Assembly: GCA_964374095.1 (NCBI GenBank)
Contig: CAYJXJ010000072.1
Coordinates: 1-21,103, forward strand
Reading direction: 5' to 3'
DNA from: CAYJXJ01 sp964374095
GTDB lineage: Bacteria > Elusimicrobiota > Elusimicrobia > UBA1565 > UBA9628
Length of the DNA: 21,103 bases
How positions within the stretch are numbered: position 1 is the stretch's first letter; the number at the start of each line of letters is the position of its first letter. The notes beneath the pieces were generated by a model. It did no database searches. It saw only the letters and a list, made by a program, of their open reading frames with translations, and was not told the origin of the DNA. Shown here in pieces: positions 17,709-21,103 of the stretch. A program made the translations under genes and the position numbers.

Positions 17709-18629
17709 ATGAGCCTGATCTCGCGAGTGCGGGTGCGCGTGCCCGCCTCCACGTCCAACCTCGGGCCAGGCTTCGATTGCCTGGGCCTGGCCCTCGGGCT
17801 CTACAACGAGTTGATCCTTGAGATGCATTCAGAGACCGGCGACCCCGTCATCGAGATCAGGGGCGAGGGGGCCCAGAGCCTGCCCCGCGGCCCCCAAAAC
17901 CTGATCGTGCGCGCCGCCCTCGGCCTGATCCGGACGCGCTTGAAAAATCGCCTCGTCTTCAGGGCCGTCAACCGCATCCCGCTGGCCCGCGGCCTGGGCT
18001 CGAGCGCCGCCGCCGTGGTCGCGGGGCTCTGGGCCGCCAACCACCTTTTCGACGAACCCCTGGAGCCGCCCGAAGAGCTGCTCCGCAGGGCCTGCGAGCT
18101 CGAGGGGCATCCCGACAACGTCGCCGCGTGCGTCCTGGGCGGCCTGATCGTGAGCGTGCCGTCCACGCGGGACTGGACTCACCATGCCCTAAAGCCTCAC
18201 CGCGACCTCTGCGCGGTGATCTGCGTTCCCGAATTTGAGCTGGCGACCTCCAAGGCCCGGGCGGCGCTACCCGCGCGCTACGACCGGACGACCGCGGTGG
18301 GCAACGTGGCCAGGGCGCTCCTGCTCGGTTCGGCCCTTGAGCGCGGGCTATGGGAGCGCCTCGCCACGGCCATGGAGGACGGCCTCCACCAGCCGTTTCG
18401 CAGCCATCTGATCCGCGGCTTCTCGACCGTGCTGCGGGCCGGCCGCGGCCCCGCCTCCGGGACCGCCCTCTCCGGTGCCGGCCCCTCGATGCTCGCGCTC
18501 CGCCGCCGCGGGCCGCGGGCCCCGCTCACCGGCCGCGCCATGCAGAAGGCCTTCCTCCGCCATGGCGTCGAGAGCCGGGTCCTCGTTCTCCCCGTGGACC
18601 GCCAAGGCGTCCAGGTCATGACGCCGTGA
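17709..18629 (+). CDS. thrB: Homoserine kinase (GHMP family)
   Basis: A 306-residue GHMP kinase phosphorylating homoserine. VPASTSNLGPGFDCLGLAL (11-29) is the family N-terminal block, PLARGLGSSAAAVVAG (91-106) is the ATP-binding P-loop, EGHPDNVAAC follows, and SGAGPSMLAL is the third GHMP motif. It sits 4 nt after thrC, and its stop overlaps the lysC GTG start (GTGA 18626-18629). It has no Shine-Dalgarno, so it is probably translated by reinitiation. Confidence 0.94.
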   Translation: MSLISRVRVRVPASTSNLGPGFDCLGLALGLYNELILEMHSETGDPVIEIRGEGAQSLPRGPQNLIVRAALGLIRTRLKNRLVFRAVNRIPLARGLGSSAAAVVAGLWAANHLFDEPLEPPEELLRRACELEGHPDNVAACVLGGLIVSVPSTRDWTHHALKPHRDLCAVICVPEFELATSKARAALPARYDRTTAVGNVARALLLGSALERGLWERLATAMEDGLHQPFRSHLIRGFSTVLRAGRGPASGTALSGAGPSMLALRRRGPRAPLTGRAMQKAFLRHGVESRVLVLPVDRQGVQVMTP

Positions 18630-19903
18630 CGCTGACGGTCATGAAATTCGGCGGCACGTCGGTCGCCGACCCAGCCAAGATCCAGCGCGCCGCCCAGCGC
18701 GCGGTCGCGGCCCGCCGGCGCGGCGTCGGCGTGGTCGTGGTGGTCTCGGCTCCGGGCGAGATGACCGACGAGCTCTTGGACCTGGCCCACCGGGTCTCGC
18801 AGCGCCCGCCGGCCCGGGAACTCGACCAGATCATGGCCACCGGCGAGCAGGTCGCCATCGCCCTATTCGCCATGGCCTGCGAGGCCGCCGGAGCGCCCGC
18901 GGTCTCCTTGACCGGCCCCCAGGCCGGCATCGAGGCCAGCGGGGCCCACACCCGGGCGCGCATCGCCCGCATTCGCGTCGGCCGGATACTCGGCGAACTC
19001 GCCAAGGGCCGGATCGTCGCCGTGGCGGGCTTCCAAGCCCTCGCTCAGGACGACGCCGTCGCGACTCTGGGCCGAGGCGGCTCGGATTTGAGCGCGGTCG
19101 CTTTGGCCGCGGCGCTCAAGGCCGAGTCCTGCGAGGTTTTCACCGACGTCGACGGAGTCTACACCGCCGACCCCCGCGTCGTGCCCGAGGCCCGGAGGCT
19201 CTCGCGCATCGGGTTCGACGAGATGCTCGAGCTCGCCGGCGCCGGCGCTCAGGTCATGCAGGCCCGGTCCATCGAACTGGCCCGGGCGCGCGGCGTCTCG
19301 ATTCACGTTCGCTCGGCCTTCCGTCCCCAGCCCGGGACCTGGATCGTTCAAAATGACCATCCGCGGAGGTTTTCCCGCACCATGAAGGAAAGAACGCTCG
19401 AAAAAGCCCACGTCTCAAGCCTCGCCATCGATAAGGGCGAGGTGCGCCTGAGCGTCGTCGACGTCCCGGACCGTCCCGGCACCGCCGCGGCCATCCTCTC
19501 GGCGCTCGCGGCCGGGGAGATTCCGCTGGACATGATCATCCAGTCCGCGCCCACCCAGACGGGCGTCAACTCCCTCACCTTCATGACGCCCCGCGCCTTC
19601 GCCCAGCGCGCGAAAACGGCGCTGGAGTCGGCCGTGCGCCACGTCGGGGGACGCGTCCAGGCCGATGAGGCCGTCGCGAAGGTCTCGGCCGTGGGCACGG
19701 GCTTTCGCCAACACCCGTGGGTCGCGGCCAAAATGTTCGAGACACTGGCAAACCGCCGCATCAACATCCACATGATCGCCGCCTCCGACCTGCGCATCTC
19801 CTGCGTCGTCGACGCCCGCCACGCCGAGACCGCCCTCCAAGCCCTGCACAAGGCCTACGGCCTGGGGCGGCGGGCGGGTTCTTTACCGGGAAGGACGCGC
19901 TGA
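18626..19903 (+). CDS. lysC: Aspartate kinase with tandem C-terminal ACT domains
   Basis: A 425-residue monofunctional aspartokinase, first step of the aspartate pathway. MKFGGTSV (6-13), the VVVVVSAPGEMTDELL region, TGEQVAIALFA, GRGGSDLSAVALAAAL and FTDVDGVYTADPRVV are family blocks. Two ACT domains fill the last 150 residues (LSVVDVPDRPGTAAAIL and KVSAVGTGFRQHPWVAAKMFETLANRRINIHMI), the usual lysine/threonine sensor. GTG 18626 is preferred because it overlaps the thrB stop and gives the typical V-T-L-T-V-M-K-F-G-G start; ATG 18641 is the alternative. Placing lysC last after hom-thrC-thrB yields a compact threonine cassette lacking only asd. Confidence 0.95.
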   Translation: MTLTVMKFGGTSVADPAKIQRAAQRAVAARRRGVGVVVVVSAPGEMTDELLDLAHRVSQRPPARELDQIMATGEQVAIALFAMACEAAGAPAVSLTGPQAGIEASGAHTRARIARIRVGRILGELAKGRIVAVAGFQALAQDDAVATLGRGGSDLSAVALAAALKAESCEVFTDVDGVYTADPRVVPEARRLSRIGFDEMLELAGAGAQVMQARSIELARARGVSIHVRSAFRPQPGTWIVQNDHPRRFSRTMKERTLEKAHVSSLAIDKGEVRLSVVDVPDRPGTAAAILSALAAGEIPLDMIIQSAPTQTGVNSLTFMTPRAFAQRAKTALESAVRHVGGRVQADEAVAKVSAVGTGFRQHPWVAAKMFETLANRRINIHMIAASDLRISCVVDARHAETALQALHKAYGLGRRAGSLPGRTR

Positions 19904-20181
19904 ATTTAGCAAAGTGAACCTCCGCGGGCGCGAGGCTCGCAGCATATTATGCCCAAACAGCGATTAACGTCCCTTCAAACGGACGATGACGGCCTGGCTC
20001 CAGCGACTATCACCTTCGGCTATCCAACTGTACGCGCGTACAGTTGGCGTGACGGCTTCTCCTGCGCATCTATGGGACCGCCTGGCTTTCCCGGGAGGAA
20101 CTGTTCGCCTGACTCGGGGGCGAAGTCGAGAGCTGGTTGTTGACGCCGGAGGCCTGAGTCGCCGCCCGGCTCTGGGATCGC
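19904..20181. other. Intergenic region after lysC with palindrome copy 2
   Basis: Holds a TATTAT box at 19945-19950 (weak -10 candidate, plus strand), the second palindrome (20024-20047) and otherwise no convincing gene. An ATG at 19949 opens 64 codons and an ATG at 19986 opens 117 codons, but both translate straight through the palindrome and lack recognisable sequence, so they are not called. No T-rich terminator is visible after lysC. Confidence 0.55.
20024..20047. repeat. 22-bp perfect palindrome, copy 2 (24 bp here)
   Basis: Same core AACTGTACGCGCGTACAGTT as at 15299-15320. Here symmetry extends one more C/G pair each side. It lies between lysC and the WD40-type gene. Flanking sequence outside the palindrome is not clearly shared with copy 1. 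Confidence 0.9.
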
Positions 20182-20742
20182 TTGGCGGGTCTCGCCGCCC
20201 TTCTCCTGCTGACTCAGCCGCTCGGCTGGGCGGGGACAACCGAGCCGATTCCGGAGGCGTCCGAGGCCTGGGAACTTCACCTCGTCCTTTCCAGCCACAC
20301 CGACTCGGTCAATGCCTTGTCGTTTGCACCCGACGGTGAGACTCTGATTTCCGGTGGCCAAGACGGCGCCATCTTCTTCTGGGACCCCGAGGACGGTTAT
20401 GCCAACGCGCGTCTGAGCGGGCGCTCGGGGCCGATCCAACGCCTCTTCCTGTCCTCGGCGGGCAGCACCCTCGCCTACAACGACGGGGAAGGTTGGACCC
20501 TTTGGGATCTGGATCGGTGGGAAGGGGCCCGGGGCGGCTACGCCGCGGCCGGAGCGTGTTACTTTTCACGTATCAGCGAGCCGGGGAGCATGCTGCCCGA
20601 GGGAAAGATCAGCCTGCTGGATGCGGCGACCGGGAGGGAGCGGGAGCCCAAAAAACAGAATATCCGTCAGATCCCTACCATCGCGCCGCCGTTGGAGGCT
20701 TTGGGAGCGAGATACTCCGCGAAATGGCTGGGGCCGCCATGA
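20182..20742 (+). CDS. Exported WD40-repeat-type protein, probably truncated or frameshifted
   Basis: A 186-codon frame. It opens with a hydrophobic signal-peptide-like segment (LAGLAALLLLTQPLGWAG), then one good WD-type blade (SSHTDSVNALSFAPDGETLI...GAIFFWD) and a weaker second one ending TLWDL; a possible third degrades before the stop. Propeller proteins need about six or seven blades, so this is a fragment. The only available start is TTG 20182, but the basic n-region expected of a signal peptide (RLWDR) lies just upstream of it with no start codon before an in-frame TGA at 20155, so the true 5' end may be disrupted. Likely a decayed or mis-assembled periplasmic or lipoprotein-type WD40 gene; function unknown. 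Confidence 0.5.
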   Translation: MAGLAALLLLTQPLGWAGTTEPIPEASEAWELHLVLSSHTDSVNALSFAPDGETLISGGQDGAIFFWDPEDGYANARLSGRSGPIQRLFLSSAGSTLAYNDGEGWTLWDLDRWEGARGGYAAAGACYFSRISEPGSMLPEGKISLLDAATGREREPKKQNIRQIPTIAPPLEALGARYSAKWLGPP

Positions 20743-21052
20743 GGCCCATGATCTCGGCGGTCCTGACGCTATCGGCGATCGAACCTCGTGTTCCTGGAGA
20801 CGCTCCAAGAGTGGCGCCGCTTAACGGAGCGCAAGACCAAGAGGCTGCTGGGCTGGATAATTGAGTTTGGTATCTGTGGCGAAGGGTCGCCGGTTCTGAT
20901 TCCGCCGTAGGGGGGTCGCCGTGAGATAGGGTGGTGAAGGCTTCACGTTCTTCGCCTGCCTCCTCCCAAAATCCCGGAGGCGCCGAGCAGGGCGGAGCTT
21001 TGTCCCTACGGATCAAGGCTTTTCACTTTTCGTGCGTGGGGCAGTTCTGGGC
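20743..21052. other. About 310 bases without a convincing gene; possible gene remnant
   Basis: No full gene is seen. A short plus-strand frame from GTG 20788 to TAG 20908 reads VFLETLQEWRRLTERKTKRL followed by a hydrophobic stretch. It looks more protein-like than its surroundings and lies just after the broken WD40 frame, so it may be a remnant. An imperfect stem (CCTCC/GGAGG around 20960-20980) is the only hairpin noticed near the end of the convergent barrel gene. Confidence 0.4.
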
Positions 21053-21103
21053 TCAGAACTTGAAACTGAGGCTGACGCGATGGGTGGTGCCGAGGAGCCC
21101 GAA
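21053..21103 (-). CDS. Outer-membrane beta-barrel protein, C-terminal fragment (cut by window edge)
   Basis: The last 16 codons of a minus-strand gene read FGLLGTTHRVSLSFKF then TGA (21053-21055). Alternating hydrophobic residues and a terminal phenylalanine are the C-terminal beta-signal recognised by the BAM machinery. The HRVSLSFKF form resembles PorV/UPF0164-type barrels that are abundant in Elusimicrobiota and Bacteroidota, but 16 residues are too few for a firm family call. It enters from beyond 21103. Confidence 0.5.
   Translation of the reverse strand, partial: FGLLGTTHRVSLSFKF

Noticed and set aside
16451..17758. 435-codon minus-strand frame across hom, thrC and thrB
   Set aside because: Its composition (Gly/Ala/Arg/Asp-rich) is typical of antisense readings of GC-rich genes, and the plus-strand genes are unmistakable.
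19949..20143. 64-codon frame starting MPKQR after lysC
   Set aside because: It runs through the repeated palindrome, has no recognisable sequence and no clear initiation signal.

Overview
This is a roughly 66-70% GC bacterial chromosome segment. It is probably a scaffold from a metagenome-assembled genome, because exactly 100 N's sit at 3267-3366. Heptose/deoxysugar surface-polysaccharide genes and the C-terminal tail of a beta-barrel outer-membrane protein at the right edge point to a Gram-negative. The gene style (dense coupled operons, the aspartate-pathway cluster, the '...HRVSLSFKF' barrel terminus) would fit Elusimicrobiota or a similar deep Gram-negative lineage. That placement is an inference with low confidence. 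I see no rRNA, tRNA, CRISPR array, transposase or phage gene.

Layout. (1) 70-3226, minus strand: a four-gene, translationally coupled sugar operon in the order CDP-tyvelose-type epimerase, family-2 glycosyltransferase, heptose-bisphosphate phosphatase (GmhB), sugar-phosphate nucleotidyltransferase (HddC-like). It has an extended -10 promoter right at the first start codon. (2) 3267-3366: scaffold gap. (3) 3370-4413, minus: membrane-anchored SGNH/GDSL hydrolase, head-to-head with and slightly overlapping carB. (4) 4397-9763, plus: carB (lacking its allosteric domain), an MFS exporter with a probable frameshift in a G7 tract, and a degenerate HSP90/GHKL-like protein. (5) 9757-9909: a 135-bp MITE-like element with perfect 9-bp terminal inverted repeats and a perfect 9-bp target duplication. 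(6) 9949-12275, minus: carA followed by a one-base-overlapping class I aminotransferase. (7) 12285-12292: a two-way promoter. (8) 12300-15292, plus: large polytopic (GT-C/YfhO-like) membrane protein and a family-2 glycosyltransferase. (9) 15378-19903, plus: hom-thrC-thrB-lysC, a nearly complete aspartate-to-threonine pathway, lying between two copies of a perfect 22-bp palindrome (15299-15320 and 20025-20046). (10) 20182-20742: an exported WD40-type fragment with a doubtful start, then about 310 bases of apparently degraded sequence, then the C-terminal 16 codons of an outer-membrane barrel protein on the minus strand.

How the parts work together. carA and carB encode the two subunits of carbamoyl-phosphate synthase, but they sit in separate convergent units about 4 kb apart. 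hom, thrC, thrB and lysC convert aspartate towards threonine; asd is not in this window. The sugar operon would supply nucleotide-activated heptose and a deoxyhexose, plus a transferase, for cell-surface glycans. The GT-C-like and family-2 glycosyltransferases at 12300-15292 probably serve the same compartment.

The most unusual genome-level signal is the way genes start. Almost no start has a Shine-Dalgarno sequence. Internal operon genes begin by stop/start overlap. First genes of operons (epimerase, carA, the 12300 gene, hom, perhaps carB) have a TATAAT-like -10 box only 6-10 nt upstream of the start codon, which predicts leaderless or nearly leaderless mRNAs.
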